A stretch of DNA of 64,000 bases. It comes from Rebecca billardiae RCC1528. Its lineage: Eukaryota; Haptophyta. Positions 21,798-33,210 of this stretch are shown one piece after another. The notes below the pieces were generated by a model. The model had not been told where the DNA came from. It saw only the letters and a program-made list of their open reading frames with translations, and did no database searches. The position numbers and the translations under genes were made by a program. The first letter of the stretch is position 1. Every line of letters begins with the position of its first letter. Where the stretch lies: positions 930,001-994,000 of the forward strand of contig OZ251240.1 of the NCBI GenBank assembly GCA_965240325.2, given 5' to 3'.

Positions 21798-23018
21798 ATG
21801 CACGATGATGCAAGATCGATGGCGGCTGCTGCCGACGACGAGGATGTGGTCCGGGAGATAGCCGCCCTCCTGTCGTGTGTGGACGCTGATGACAGGCGGC
21901 GAGAGCTGTGCGAGCGCGCCCTCGCCCTTGCATCGAACGCAGCGGCAGCGCCCGACGCCAGCACGCCGTGCGAGGCGTTTGGCTTAGCGCGGCTGTCGAT
22001 CGACGCGCTGCTCGCTGAGCTCGAGATCGGCGGCAAGTACGCGGCCACGTTCGAGGAGTACGAGCTGAGCACCGTGAGCGAGTTGCTCTCGGTTGGCGGG
22101 CCCGACGAGTGCAGCGCATTCCTCGCCTCGCTCGGCGTCACGCCCAACGACCAGCACCGCATCGTCACGTTCGCCTACTCGCACCGACCAAACATGACGA
22201 GCGGCTCGATCTATTCGCCGCGCTTCCTCCGCGCCGCGCGGCCGCTCTACTCGATGCACATGGGGTGCGAGAACATGGGCCCGCTGCTGTACCACCTCGC
22301 CCGCTTCGCCAAGGCGCGGACCGTCCTCGAGATTGGGGCGGGCTACACGTCGCTTTGGCTGCTTCAAGCGCTCGCTGACAACGCGGAGGAGCTGCGCAAC
22401 TACGAGCAGCTGCTGAACGAGGGGAGCGCGGCGCAGTGGCTGGTGGAGGAGCGCGTGCGCGAGCCGCGCGGGCCGCCCGTGCTGCACTGCGTGGACAACC
22501 TCGCGCACGCGCAGACGACCGCGCACCGCGTGCTCGCCGCCGCGCGCGCGCTCGGCATCGACCAGCTGCTACGCGTGCACGAGGCGGACGCCTGGCAGCT
22601 GGCGGGCAGCTGGGCCGAGGCGACGGCGGCGGCGGGAGCCGAGGGCGCCGCGGCGGAGGGCGACCTGCTCGACCTGCTCTGGCTCGACTTTGGCGCAGGC
22701 ACGCGGCTGTCCTCCTTCCTGGGCGCGTGGTGGCCGCGCGTCGCGCCGGGCGGCTTTGTGGTCGTGCACTCGACGCTCACGAACGCGCTCACGCGCTCGT
22801 GGCTCGAATCAGTGCGCGCGCCGCCGGGCGGTGGCGGTGGCGACGAGGCCGCGGGCGCGGGCGCGCCCGCCACCGAGTCGGCGCCGGCGCGATCGCTGCT
22901 CGGCGACATCGCCACCCTCTCGCTGCTCGAGCCGCACAAGCGATACCAGAACAGCTGCACGATCATACAGAAGCGCGCAGATGGGTACGCTGAGCCGATA
23001 TACTCGCTTTACCCATGA
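21798..23018 (+). CDS. SAM-domain protein with class I methyltransferase-like fold
   Basis: One exon of 406 aa; the start is the ATG of MHDDARSMAAAADDEDVV. Residues about 65-130 (LSIDALLAELEIGGKYAATF, EEYELSTVSELLSV, FLASLGVTPNDQHRIVTF) form a sterile alpha motif domain, a protein-interaction module. Residues about 150-400 look like a Rossmann methyltransferase: the glycine-rich TVLEIGAGYTSLWLLQALAD is motif I (E-x-G-x-G), VLHCVDNLAHA is a strand 2 region ending in Asp, LLDLLWLDFGAG is the acidic strand 4 motif, and PRVAPGGFVVVHSTLTNALT is the post-motif strand typical of O-methyltransferases ('l.pGG.vv.h'). The C-terminus reads RYQNSCTIIQKRADGYAEPI. The methyl acceptor is unknown. The SAM-domain/methyltransferase pairing suggests recruitment to a complex, by inference. 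Confidence 0.78.
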   Translation: MHDDARSMAAAADDEDVVREIAALLSCVDADDRRRELCERALALASNAAAAPDASTPCEAFGLARLSIDALLAELEIGGKYAATFEEYELSTVSELLSVGGPDECSAFLASLGVTPNDQHRIVTFAYSHRPNMTSGSIYSPRFLRAARPLYSMHMGCENMGPLLYHLARFAKARTVLEIGAGYTSLWLLQALADNAEELRNYEQLLNEGSAAQWLVEERVREPRGPPVLHCVDNLAHAQTTAHRVLAAARALGIDQLLRVHEADAWQLAGSWAEATAAAGAEGAAAEGDLLDLLWLDFGAGTRLSSFLGAWWPRVAPGGFVVVHSTLTNALTRSWLESVRAPPGGGGGDEAAGAGAPATESAPARSLLGDIATLSLLEPHKRYQNSCTIIQKRADGYAEPIYSLYP

Positions 23019-23823
23019 GCGCGCTTGCGCGAGAGGGCTGTTCGATGTCACCGGCTCGAAGGGGGCGCATCGCTGGCTGCGTCGGGCAGGCAGTTGTACC
23101 GGCACTTGTACGGCACGCAGGCACTCCGCACTGCGGCCTCACACGTAAGCGGGTTCCGCACTTCCGGAATCCGCGGTGACTCGTCACTCGGGTCAGGCAG
23201 CGGGCGAGCGGCACTGCGTATATATATATATATAGTTGATGCGGAACTCAGTTATTCTGTCAGTTCATCACATATCCGAGAGTTATTATTATATCATTAC
23301 CGCGCACCATTCCACCTAAATCGGGCTCGGCACCTACTAATAAGTAATATTCTACAGTACGCCTATACGGTGCGGCAGTTAGCACTGTCAGTCAAAGGCA
23401 GTTACCAGCGACGCGCTGGCCGACGGCCGCGCCGACGGCGTGACTGTGAGCCGACGGTTCGCCCTCTGGCTAGCTGCTCAATCCGTCATCTCTGTAGACT
23501 GCAGACTCTGCCGCGTATACCAAACCTGCACTCCGCAGCTGACGGAGGGTCCTGTCGGGGCTAGGACTCAGCAGCCAGTCTGACAGTCACGCTCGGGGTG
23601 GCGGTGACGACAGGTGAGGCAGAGGGGCTCGCCTCAGGGCCGGAGCGGGCCTGCCTGCCCGTGGCTGTGCGGGGAGTGCTCAGTGCGGTCAAAATGTGAG
23701 ACGAAAGACAGTGTCGAGCAGAATCTGACCAGTGTCCGGTGCAGATCTCGTCATCACAGCAAAAGTCCAGTCCGACCTCGGACTCCCGATCGGCGGCGCG
23801 GCGCGCCCCTTTGTAGGCGCGCC
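23019..23823. other. Intergenic spacer
   Basis: About 800 bp with a short AT microsatellite near 23219-23234 and a relatively AT-rich centre at 23220-23400. Nothing coding or repeated was recognised. Confidence 0.5.
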
Positions 23824-25548
23824 ATGGGTGCGGCAACCAGCCGTGACTCGCCGCCCGCGAAGGCCGGGGCCTCGTCCACCAGCTCCTCGCGCTTCGTCGT
23901 GTACATCGACACGCCGCCCAAGCCACCGCCGCCGGATCCCACGCCGACCAAGCGCCCATTGCACCAGCGCGCCGCGCACGGCGCGCGGCTCGCCGTGGGC
24001 AAGCGCACGCAATTCGCGCCCGAGTTTGGCCCGCGTGGCGTCGGCGGGAACGTGGCCCTGCGCACGGTGCACTGCGGCACGCCGCTCCTTCGCGGCGAGT
24101 GGTGGTCCACGCCGCAGTTCGAGGCCGTGGTCAGCGCGTACCGCGAGAACTTCCGCAGCGGCCGCATCCGCGACGGCCGCTCGCAGTTGTGCATGTACCA
24201 CAAGGGGCAGAAGGTGGTGGACGCGTTCGGCGACGCGCTCGGGAAGGGCGACGATTACGACCGCGACTCGCTGCAGGCGATCTTCTCGTGCTCCAAGCTC
24301 GTCTCCGCCATCGTGTTCGCCTGGCTCCGCGACCGCGGCCACATTGACTACAACGCCAAGGTGAGTAAATACTGGCCCGAGTTTGGCTCGCACGGCAAGG
24401 AGGACGTGACGGTGTCCGACCTGCTCAAGCACGACGCCGGGATCCCGTGGCTCGACGAGAAGGTCCCGGGCGAGCTCACCGTCGGCACCGAGCGCCTCGA
24501 CGAGCTCGCGAAGCTGCTCGCCTCGCAGAAGCGGCTGTACCCGGCGGGTACGCGCGTGTATCACGCGGTCATCCAGGGGCCGCTGCTCAACGAGTTCGTG
24601 CGCCGCGCGGACCCGAAGGGGCGGATCCTCGCGGACGTGTTCCGGCAGGAGATCGGCGAGCCGCTCAACGTCGACGTCTACTTCAACCTCACCAAGGAGA
24701 TGGCCGCCGCGCGGCTCGCCAACTCGTACGAGCCGTCCAAGCTCTGGACTGACTGGAACATCAAGGCCGCGTATGCGACGACCGGCTGCTTCCTCGGCTC
24801 GGACCAGCCCGGGCTGCAGGCGGTGCTGGACACGCAGCGGGACCTGAACTCGGTGTACAACCTGGCGAGCAGGCCCGTCGCCGCCGACCACACCGCGACG
24901 GACGAGCAGAAGCGCGACATCTTCATCAACACGCCGTGCATGTGCGCTTCCAACGGGATGGCCTCCGCGCGCGGCCTCGCCAAGCTGGGCGCGATGCTGG
25001 TGAACGGCGGCGAGGTGGAGGGCGTGCGCATCCTGAAGGAGGCGACGGTGCGCGAGATGTGCAGCGACCTCGATCTGCGCCCGGACGCCTTCTTCGACGG
25101 CGCGGAGATGGGCTGGACGAAAGGCGGCATCTGTGCGCGCACGCGCGCGCGCCACGCGTCATGAGCGCGCGCCTCGCGTCATGAGCGCGCGCCTCGCGCG
25201 CACCTCACGCCCTGGCGCGCGCTCCGTGCGGCGGCAGATCGCTGGGACCACTCGGCCAAGGTGTACGGCATCCGCGACGGCGCGATCGGCTGGGCCGGCC
25301 TCGGCGGCTCGTGCCTCATCCTCGACATGGAGAAGGGCCTGGCGACCTCGTTTGCGACCGTCTCGATGCGACACCCGGCCACGACCGAGCTGCGCTGGGC
25401 GCCCTTCTTCTCGGCCGCCTACTCCGTGATCGAGCAGGAGCAGGCGGCGAAGTGGAAGGCGACGGCGGCGGTGGCGCTCGCGCTGTTCGTGCGCAAGGGC
25501 CCGCAACACGACAAGCGGCTGGCCGCCGCTGCGCCGCGTGTGCTGTGA
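23824..25548 (+). CDS. Serine beta-lactamase-like hydrolase, probably N-myristoylated
   Basis: Exons 23824-25132 and 25238-25548 (phase 1) give 539 aa. The start is the ATG of MGAATSRDS. The initial Met-Gly with Ser at position 6 fits an N-myristoylation signal. The family is the class C beta-lactamase/EstB/LACTB-like fold: IFSCSKLVSAIVFAWL holds the SxxK nucleophile motif (S-C-S-K), WPEFGSHGKEDVTVSDLLKH matches the conserved 'yWPeFg..gK..itv..lLsH' region, AGTRVYHAVIQGPLLNEFVR gives the second motif with YHA in place of YxN (seen in esterase-like members), and IRDGAIGWAGLGGSCLIL is the C-terminal 'GW.G.GG' element. Such proteins act as esterases or peptidases rather than drug-inactivating enzymes. 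The substrate is unknown and membrane attachment is inference. Confidence 0.85.
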
Positions 25549-26026
25549 GAGTTGCCCTCGCGGCGCTGGCCCTGGCTGCCCTGCCAGGCCGATGCGCGCA
25601 CCACGCGGTCGGCCAAGTGCCAACCAGCACCGCCCCGCGGATCATGGCGTGCCGATAAATGGCACGGGCGCATGCAGCTTTGGGCGTCGGGCAAGGGGCC
25701 TGGCCGACGCCCTCGATCACCGCCCATCGATCTGCGATCGGTGCCGCCGCCGTCCTAGTGCACTGTGCACGACCGGGCCGACCCGGCGACGATGCCGCTT
25801 GATTGCTACGATGAATGGGGGGCATCAGAACGGTCTGAGTAAAGCTAAATGGTTACGAAACGTAGCCACGGAGGGGGCCGCGGTTCCTCAGCAGCAGGCC
25901 CGGATTGGTGACGTCATATTTTACGGTTGCGATATTCCTACTCGGCGCGCGGCGAAACTTGATCGCCCGCACCAAACGCGCCGACACCAACGCGGCCACG
26001 AGGATCGCGTGCCGCGTGCCCTTGGG
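25549..26026. other. Intergenic spacer
   Basis: 478 bp between the beta-lactamase-like gene and the start of the Ser-Pro-rich protein. It should contain the 3' end of one and the promoter of the other. No motif was identified. Confidence 0.5.
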
Positions 26027-26964
26027 ATGAGCACTCACGCGCGTTGGCTCCCTTCGCTCGTGCTTCTCGCGCTGGCGAGCAGGTCGTCTGTGCTGGCGGG
26101 GACTCCGTCACCGCCGCCGAGCCCTCCCCCGAGCCCGCCGCCATCGCCACCGCCGCCGTCGCCACCGCCGAGCCCGCCGCCGCCGCGCCTGCCACCGTCG
26201 CCGCCGCCAAGCCCGCCACCGAGTCCACCGCCTCCGCTCCCTCCTCCGAGCCCTCCTCCGCCAACCCCTCCGCCGAGCCCGCCGCCGAGCCCGCCACCGC
26301 CGAGCCCGCCGCCGAGCCCGCCGCCGAGCCCGCCGCCCTCGCCGCCGCCGAGCCCGCCCCCAAGCCCGCCCCCGCCTTTGCCGCCGCCGAGCCCGCCGCC
26401 GAGCCCGCCGCCGAGCCCGCCACCGCCGCTTCCGCCGCCGAGCCCGCCGCCGCCGAGCCCGCCACCGAGCCCGCCGCCGAGCCCCCCTCCACCATCGCCG
26501 CCACCGAGCCCGCCACCGAGCCCTCCGCCGCCGAGCCCGCCGCCATCGCCGCCGCCGAGCCCCCCGCCCAGCCCGCCGCCCAGCCCGCCGCCCAGCCCGC
26601 CGCCCAGCCCGCCGCCGAGCCCGCCGCCCAGCCCGCCGCCCAGCCCGCCGCCAAGCCCGCCACCGAGCCCGCCACCCAGCCCGCCGCCCAGCCCGCCGCC
26701 CAGCCCGCCGCCCAGCCCGCCACCACCGAGCCCGCCGCCCAGCCCGCCGCCGAGCCCGCCGCCGCCGAGCCCGCCGCCGAGCCCGCCGCCGAGCCCGCCC
26801 CCGCCGAGCCCGCCGCCGAGTCCACCGCCTCCGAGCCCCCCGCCGAGCCCGCCTCCCAGCCCACCGCCGCCAAGTCCGCCGCCCTCCCCGCCCCCGCCCT
26901 CCCCTCCGCCTTCCCCACCGCCGAGCCCACCGCCGCCGAGCCCGCCGCCGAGCCCGCCGCCGCC

Positions 26965-27008
<44 letters not shown>

Positions 27009-27077
27009 CGCCGCCCACACCGCCGCCGCCCCCTTCGCCGCCGCCATCCCCGCCCTCGCCGCCCCCGCCGCCCCGCC

Positions 27078-27111
<34 letters not shown>

Positions 27112-29003
27112 TGCCGGTGCGCAGCCCACGGGCTCGTCCTCCCCTGGGGACACGTCGCCGCCGCCGCCGCCGCTCCCGCCGGCAGTTACGCTTCTCCGCG
27201 CCTCGGTCGCGCAGCTGCTGGTGGAGGCGCAGCTGTGGGGCCGGCGCAGCGCGCTCACGGACGCGCTCGAGCTGCGCCGGTCGTACGGCGCCGCGCTCGA
27301 GCTCGAGCTCGAGGTGCCGCCGGACGGCGTGGTCAGCGTACGCCCGGTGCTCACAGACGATGCGGCGGGTCGCGTCGAGGTGGGCAGCTGGGCGGTGCTC
27401 TGGCCCGACGCCGTCGCCGCGCTCGAGGACGAGCTGCGCGAGGCGGACGAGGCCGCCGGCGACGACGACGACCGCGAGTTTGCGCCGATCGGCGCGCGCC
27501 GCGCGCGCGCGCTCGAGCGCGCGCTCCGCGCCGTGCGCGCGCGCAACGAGCCGCCGCGCTCGCGCTGGCTGCCGACGACCAAGGCCACATCCTTTGTGCG
27601 CGCGGACGCGCCCAGCGGCGGCGCGCCCATCTTGCTGCTGGTGCTGGAGGGCGTGGAGCGCCCCGCGGACGACGGCGACGACGAGAGCGGCGGCGGCGGC
27701 GGCGCGCGGCGCGCGCTCAGCTCGGCGGCCGACGTGGCCGCGCCGCAGCCGCCGCACGGCTCGGCGCCGCGGCGGCGCCTGCAAGCCGACGCCGACGCCG
27801 ACGACGCGGTCGGGCGCGTGGCGTTTGAGGTGAGCGAGGCGGAGCAGGAGGGGAGCGTCACGCTGGAGGCGGCGGTGGGGCTGGGCGCGAGCGTGTCCAC
27901 GCTCGCCGCCATCGTCGCCGCGGCGTCGGCCGCCGCCGGCGTCGTGGTCGGAGTCGCGGCGGGCGGCGGCGCGGCGACCGCGGGCGCAGGCGTGGGCGGA
28001 GGCCCCGGCAGCGGCGTGGGCGGCGGCGGCCCGGCGGTGGTCGGCGCCGCGCTGCTGCTCTCGCAGCTGCAGTTCATGCACGTGCTCTCCTTCGCCAGCG
28101 TGCCCCTCCCGCGCGCGTACGTCGCGTTCATGTCCACGCTGCGCTGGGCCAACGGCTTTCTGCTGCCGGGCGGCCCCTTCTCCTGCGGCACGCGCGTGCC
28201 CGCGGCCGCGTCCGCGCCGACGCGCGCCATCGTCGCCGACCCGGCCGAGCACGCGCACCTGTACCGCGCGCTGGGCTCGTCGGGCGAGACGGTGGAGGGG
28301 CTGTGGTCGAGCCACGTGCGCACGCTGCTGCTCGCGTTCGGCGCCTCGCTCGGCGTGAGCATCGCCATCCACCTGTACTGGACGCGCCAGCTGCGCGCCG
28401 CCGTGCCCGCCACCCTCGCGCCGCCCAAGTTGCAGGCCGCGGTGGGGTTCGTGCTGTGGCCGGGCGCTGTGCTCGCCGCGTCGCTTGTGTTCACGCTGGG
28501 CGCGTGCGAGGCCGGGTACGTCGCGGGCGCCGCGCTGGTCTTCGTGCTCTCCCCGTGTGCCTTCTGGGCGTGGGTCCTCGGCACGCAGCTACTCACCGTC
28601 CGCCCATCGCCGCACCTCGAGTTCCGAAAGTACGACTTGAAGCGACTTACGGCGCTCCTGCGCGGCTGGCGCAGGCGCGACCCGCTCGGCGCGTACGGCG
28701 ACGGCGGGGCGGAGGAGGAGGACGCCGCGGGCGGCGCCGAGGCCGGCCGCGCGGCGCGGCGCGGCGCGCGCGCGCGCGGCGGCGCCTGCGGGTGCGGTGG
28801 GCTGATCGCTGCTTACAAGCGCGCGGCCAAGGCGGCTGAGCTGATTGCTTACTCGGGCGAGTGGCTGCCGACTGACGCGGCGGAGGAGGAGGCGGCGGCG
28901 GCGGCGGCCAAGGGGCGCGCGGCGGCGGCGGCGGTGCGCGAGCGCGCGCGCTCCGTCAGCAGCCGGCTCGGCGGCGGCGTCACGCGCGGCGGCAGCTGGG
29001 TGC

Positions 29004-29051
<48 letters not shown>

Positions 29052-30424
29052 TGCGCATGACACGCGCGCCGCCGCCGCCGCCGCCGCCCGCGCCGCCGCC
29101 GCCGACGCCGCCGACGCCGAGCGGCGCCGGCCTTCGCGCGGCCGAGGGCGGCGCCGGCTTTGCCCTCATCGACCGCCTGGGCCTCGTGTTCGACCAGCGC
29201 ACGCGGCCGCTGATGCTGCACCTCCCGCTCGAGATGGCCCGGCAGGCGGCGCGCACCGCAGTGCTCATCGGCGCGCCCGGCGCGGCGGGCGGCGTGGCGG
29301 CGGGCGGCGTCGTCATCTGCCTCGAGGCGGCGGACGCACTACTCGTCTTCGCACTCCGGCCCTTCGTCTCGCGCGCGCAGAACCTTACGCGCGGCCTGCT
29401 CGCGCTCGCGCGGCTCGCGCACGTGAGCGTGCTCTTTGGCGGCGCGTGGAGCGGCCTCGAGCCCACGGGCACGGCGGTGGCGTCGCTCGTGCTGCAGCTC
29501 CTCGCCCTCGCCGCGCTCTCGCTCAGCGCGCTGCTCGCCGTCGCGGCGGAGGTGCGCGTCGCGGGCCCGCGCGCGATGCTGCGCGCGAGCGCGGCCGCTG
29601 AGCTCGCCGCCGCCGCCGCGGCGGGCCCGGAGCGCGCCGCGCTGCCCGCCGGCCTCAGCACGGCCGCGCACGCGAGGCTGCTCTCCACAGCGGTCGGCGT
29701 GCTCGCGCTCACCTACCCGCCTGGCGGCGCGGTCGTCCTCGCCGCCGTCCGCTCGGACTATGTGCGCGCGTACCGGCGGCACGGCGCGCCGCACCCGGGC
29801 GCACGCTCCGCGCTCGGCGAGGCGGTGGGCGCGCTGCGCGCGCGGCTGAGCTGCGCGGCCGGCGCGGCCGAGGCGGCGCGCGCGCGCCGCGCCGCGGCGT
29901 ACGGCGGCGACGCACTCGCCACGCGAGCGGCGCACGAGGCCGCGCTGCTGGCCGTCCAAGCCGAGCTCGTCCGGCGCTGCCGGGAGCGGTGGCGCGTCGA
30001 GCTCGAGCCGGAGCTCGCGCGCGCGCGCGCGCAGCCCACGGCCGCGGCGGCGCACGCGCTCGTCCTCGGCGCGCTCCACGCCGTCCTGGAGGCTGAGCTG
30101 TCAGACGCGGTGCAGCTGGCAGCCGAGATGCGCGGGCTCGACTCGGGCGTGGCGTCCGCCCTCGGCGAGGCGCTCGCGCCGAGGCTCCACCGCGTGTTTG
30201 ATCGCTCGCTGCGGAAGGAGGCGCGCGCGGCGCTCGCACTCGTCGCGCCGCCCGGCCACGAGCCGCCGGCCGAGCTCTTGGCCGCACCTGCGGCCGAGGA
30301 CGCGGCGCGCGCGAGGGGCACGCGCACAGCCTCGCTGCGCGAGCGCGCCGCCGCCATGCTGCGCCGGGGCGAGCCGGCCGCAGCCAGCGGCGGTGCGCGC
30401 GCGAGCGGCGGTGCGCGTGCGTAG
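26027..30424 (+). CDS. Large Ser-Pro-rich (hydroxyproline-type) multipass membrane protein
   Basis: One exon of 1465 aa. The start is the ATG of MSTHARWLPSLVLLALASRS, which with SVLAG gives a clear signal peptide. Residues about 27-365 are almost pure SPPP/SPPPP repeats, the pattern of hydroxyproline-rich glycoproteins in algal walls and matrices. A globular ectodomain of about 240 residues follows (VTLLRASVAQLLVEAQLWGR ... RVAFEVSEAEQEGSVTLEAA). Hydrophobic helices lie near residues 615-645, 673-700, 762-786, 801-851, 1071-1108, 1151-1180 and 1221-1243. A long cytosolic region with Gly and Pro runs sits between about 865 and 1050, and a C-terminal helical charged tail ends the protein. The order 'secreted Ser-Pro domain, ectodomain, late membrane block' resembles TRP-like or polycystin-like algal surface proteins, but I cannot assign a family. 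A possible role is sensing or transport across the plasma membrane, anchored in the cell covering. Confidence 0.75.
26107..27115 (+). repeat. Coding minisatellite for Ser-Pro(3-4) repeats
   Basis: About 1 kb of imperfect 12-15 bp units (AGCCCGCCGCC types), kept in frame. Both strands and all frames are open, so long Gly-rich or Ala-rich reading frames overlap it on other frames and should be ignored. Confidence 0.95.
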
Positions 30425-31588
30425 GTCGAGGCCGCGGGGCAAGGCTGCCAGGCAGGGTCCTCGGGTGGGCCTGATATGCCCTCGCCCGTCGACGACGACG
30501 GCGATGCGCTGCCGTTCTGACTACGTTCTCATCACGCGCAAATAACGAATGATGAGTTGCTGCTGTCGTCGATGGCGTCAATCACCGGGCCAGCGAGTCG
30601 TAGTGATATCGAGGCCCGCCCTTGCGCTGCCGAGCAGTGCCTCCTTATGGCGCACGGCACCCCCCGATAAGGTCTGAGCGTGAGCGAAAGCCGGGGGGGC
30701 GGCGCACGACGCGCACGTGCTGACGTGCTCCGCAAAATCAAAAGAGAGGATGCGCGCAGGATTTATTGGGCCGGATAGTGCGGGCAGCACCGGGCCGCGA
30801 CAAGAAGACGTTCGGTGCGAACTTCATGCCGCGCACATCATCGAGCGGGGGCTGCGGTGCTGCTTCGGCGAGCGCGTCAGCTGCACCTCCGGCCGAGCGA
30901 CTAGTCGACGCAAACGACGACGCGCGACGCATCGAGCTGTTCCAAGCAGTGCCATTGGCGCTAGTGGCAGCGGCGGGCTGTACACGCTGACGACGTAGCG
31001 AGGCGTGAGGTGGTGGTCCACGCCACCGTCGTACCGCGTCGCCTCGCGCACCCCGAGCGCGCGCGACGAGCTGTACGGGCTCGGAAGCTGACAGCATCCC
31101 CGCGCCCGGCGCCGCGACCGCCGGACCCGCGCAGGCCCGGGGCCCTCTCGGAGAGCTGATTTTCGTCCGCGCGCTTTATTGCTGAAGTCGCGCTGGTGAG
31201 CTCAGACGCCGGCGCATACTCCGCCGGCGCTAGTCTGTCGCACCCCTTTTGTTCCGAGTCGCTGAGACCGCGCCGATCGTCACTGATAGTTTTGAATTTC
31301 TGTTACGCCAGTGTGACCAGCCCGCACTCGGACGCACTGTAGCTGTAGCATTCTGCATTGTCGTGCCGTGATTGATAAATTTGATGATTCGGTGCCACGA
31401 CTCAAGCCAACGCGACAACTTAAACTACTACCAGTCAGAGGCCTACCAGGGCCGTGCGCCCTCAACTTCGTTGTTTACTACCCGAAGATCGGCGTAGCCG
31501 ATCATTATAGTCCTGCTTGAATCAGTCGGCCGGCCTGCTCATTGTTATTGTCAGACTCAGAGCCTGCTCATGCTGCTGGCTGGCCCTG

Positions 31589-31850
31589 CTGCTGCGGACC
31601 GCCCACGGCGGCGAGCCGGAGCCCCGGTACGTGGCGCGGCAGCAGCCGGCAGCTGAAGATGATGCGCCCTTGGCCTTGGACTTGTTGCGACGGCGCAGGC
31701 GTGTGCCCGGCAGCCGCGCGTCTGGAGGGCTTCGGTTCTAAATCGGTTCAGCCTTGGCCAGGCCGCGCTCGGCCTGGCAACCGTCCGCTGCACCGGCGCG
31801 CGCTCCGTGCGCGATCGGCGAGTGGTTGGTGGGTGTCGCGCTCACGACTC
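31589..31850 (+). pseudogene. Decayed partial copy of the 5' end of the CDPK-like kinase gene
   Basis: This stretch aligns with about 43455-43650, which encodes the first 55-60 residues of the kinase and its immediate upstream. Shared blocks include CGGCAGCCGCGCGTCTGGAG, TTCAGCCTTGGCCAGGCCGC and CGCGATCGGCG followed by GGGTGTCGCGCTC. Small insertions and substitutions break the frame (a TAA follows at 31740), and the kinase domain itself is missing. It is best read as an old truncated duplicate. Confidence 0.75.
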
Positions 31851-32987
31851 ATCAGCGCTCGCACTCGTCGCACGCACGTCGGAGAGCAAGGCCGAGAGCA
31901 GGAGGGCGTCCCAGCCAGCTGCTGCACGAAGAAAGCCGGTCAGCTGCATGGGCCATTTGGCGCGCCTCGGGCGGCGCGTCAGGTCAGCAGGGCTTGTAGC
32001 CATCCGTGCGCGGTCGGCGGTAGTAGAGACGTCGAGGTCCCATGACTGGCATGCGCGACCAGACGCAAGCGTCGACGTGCGCAGCGCTCCCAAGGCCGCA
32101 TGCGGGCTTGACAGCCGTGCGCGGGCGCTTTGTGAGGGCAAGAAGAGCCGTAGGCAGCAATCGCGCCGCCTCGTTGACGCCCTCGCCGTCCTCTCTCAGT
32201 CAGTCTCTGCGCGCAGAGACCTGCTGTAGAATGGCAGGCGCAGCTCTCGAGAGGAGGCCGGCCAGTGTCCGACGAGCGTGATGGCCGCGCGTGCGCCTGG
32301 GGGCATTCAAGGTCGGCGTTTTCGTCGCTTCTGTTCGATGGGCATGAGAGTACTCAACATCACTGCCTCGCCGCGTCAGCCATGCCGACATCGGTCGGAC
32401 CGCACACACGCACGCGACAGCTGGCAGGCCAGCAACCGGTTGAGACGGCGGCTCCCAGGAGCACAAGACACGACAACGAACAAGGCTGTCGACGAGGAGA
32501 CCGCAGTGCGAGCAAAATGAGGCCACGCCAGACATGCGTATCGGTCGGTCGCGGGACATTCGCCGTTGGTGCGCGATTTTAAAGCGCGCCTATGAACCGC
32601 CGATATCCGGAAGAGATTCGTTATTGACGTGCCACTTTGCTAAGCGCGGTTATGGCAACCGAGGGCAGTAGTTATGGGTTGAACCACTTTAACCCCCGCC
32701 TGTACCGGGCTTGTTATCGCTGCTGAATTACGGCCGCCCTTGGCTGAGTATGATAAAGGGTCGTTGATTATGACGAGAGCGGGCCGACGGCCCTTGACGG
32801 CACACGATGGTACTAGGAGCGGCGCGGGCCGTTGATACAAAATGTACCCGCGGGAAAAAGTAGCCTGTTCAAATTGAACCCCCTTCCTGCTTGGCTCAAT
32901 CATAGGAAGCAAGGCAACAAACTGAAAACGTTCCCCGATCTCCCCGCGCGGGGAACGCGCCTGAGAAGCTTGGCAGGGGCCCAGACC

Positions 32988-33103
32988 CCTCCGGAGGAAT
33001 CGTGCTCGGCTGAGGTCGCGGCTCCGCTGGTGAGCGGCTGAGGTCCAACCGCGACCGAGGTGGTCCAACCTACTTACCTCGAGCACGATTTCTCCGGAGG
33101 GGA
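32988..33103. repeat. Imperfect inverted repeat upstream of the beta-roll gene
   Basis: CCCCTCCGGAGGAATCGTGC at the left pairs with GCACGATTTCTCCGGAGGGG at the right, about 25-bp arms with one mismatch and a loop of about 65 bp. It ends about 105 bp before the start codon of the beta-roll protein. It may be a small hairpin element or a 5' regulatory structure; neither is shown. Confidence 0.6.
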
Positions 33104-33210
33104 CTCGGGCGGCGGCCCACATCGCTGCAAGGCCGAGAGTGCCCAACTCGGTGGTGGTCACGCACCCTTGGCTCGGGCGCCCTTGGCTCATCACCTCGTG
33201 TTGGCCTGCG

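Larger units (their letters stand above)
30425..33210. other. Gene-poor region with decayed duplicated sequence
   Basis: 2.8 kb with no intact gene recognised. It contains a segment (30462-30545) resembling 43147-43217, a relic of the 5' end of the kinase gene (31589-31850), and an imperfect inverted repeat (32988-33012 against 33078-33103) upstream of the beta-roll gene. A short frame at 30766-30990 looks faintly protein-like but has no family match. Confidence 0.5.

Noticed and set aside
26035-28596. Very long minus-strand Gly-rich frames over the Ser-Pro region
   Set aside because: They are the reverse reading of the SPPP minisatellite. The plus frame has a signal peptide and a meaningful downstream protein.
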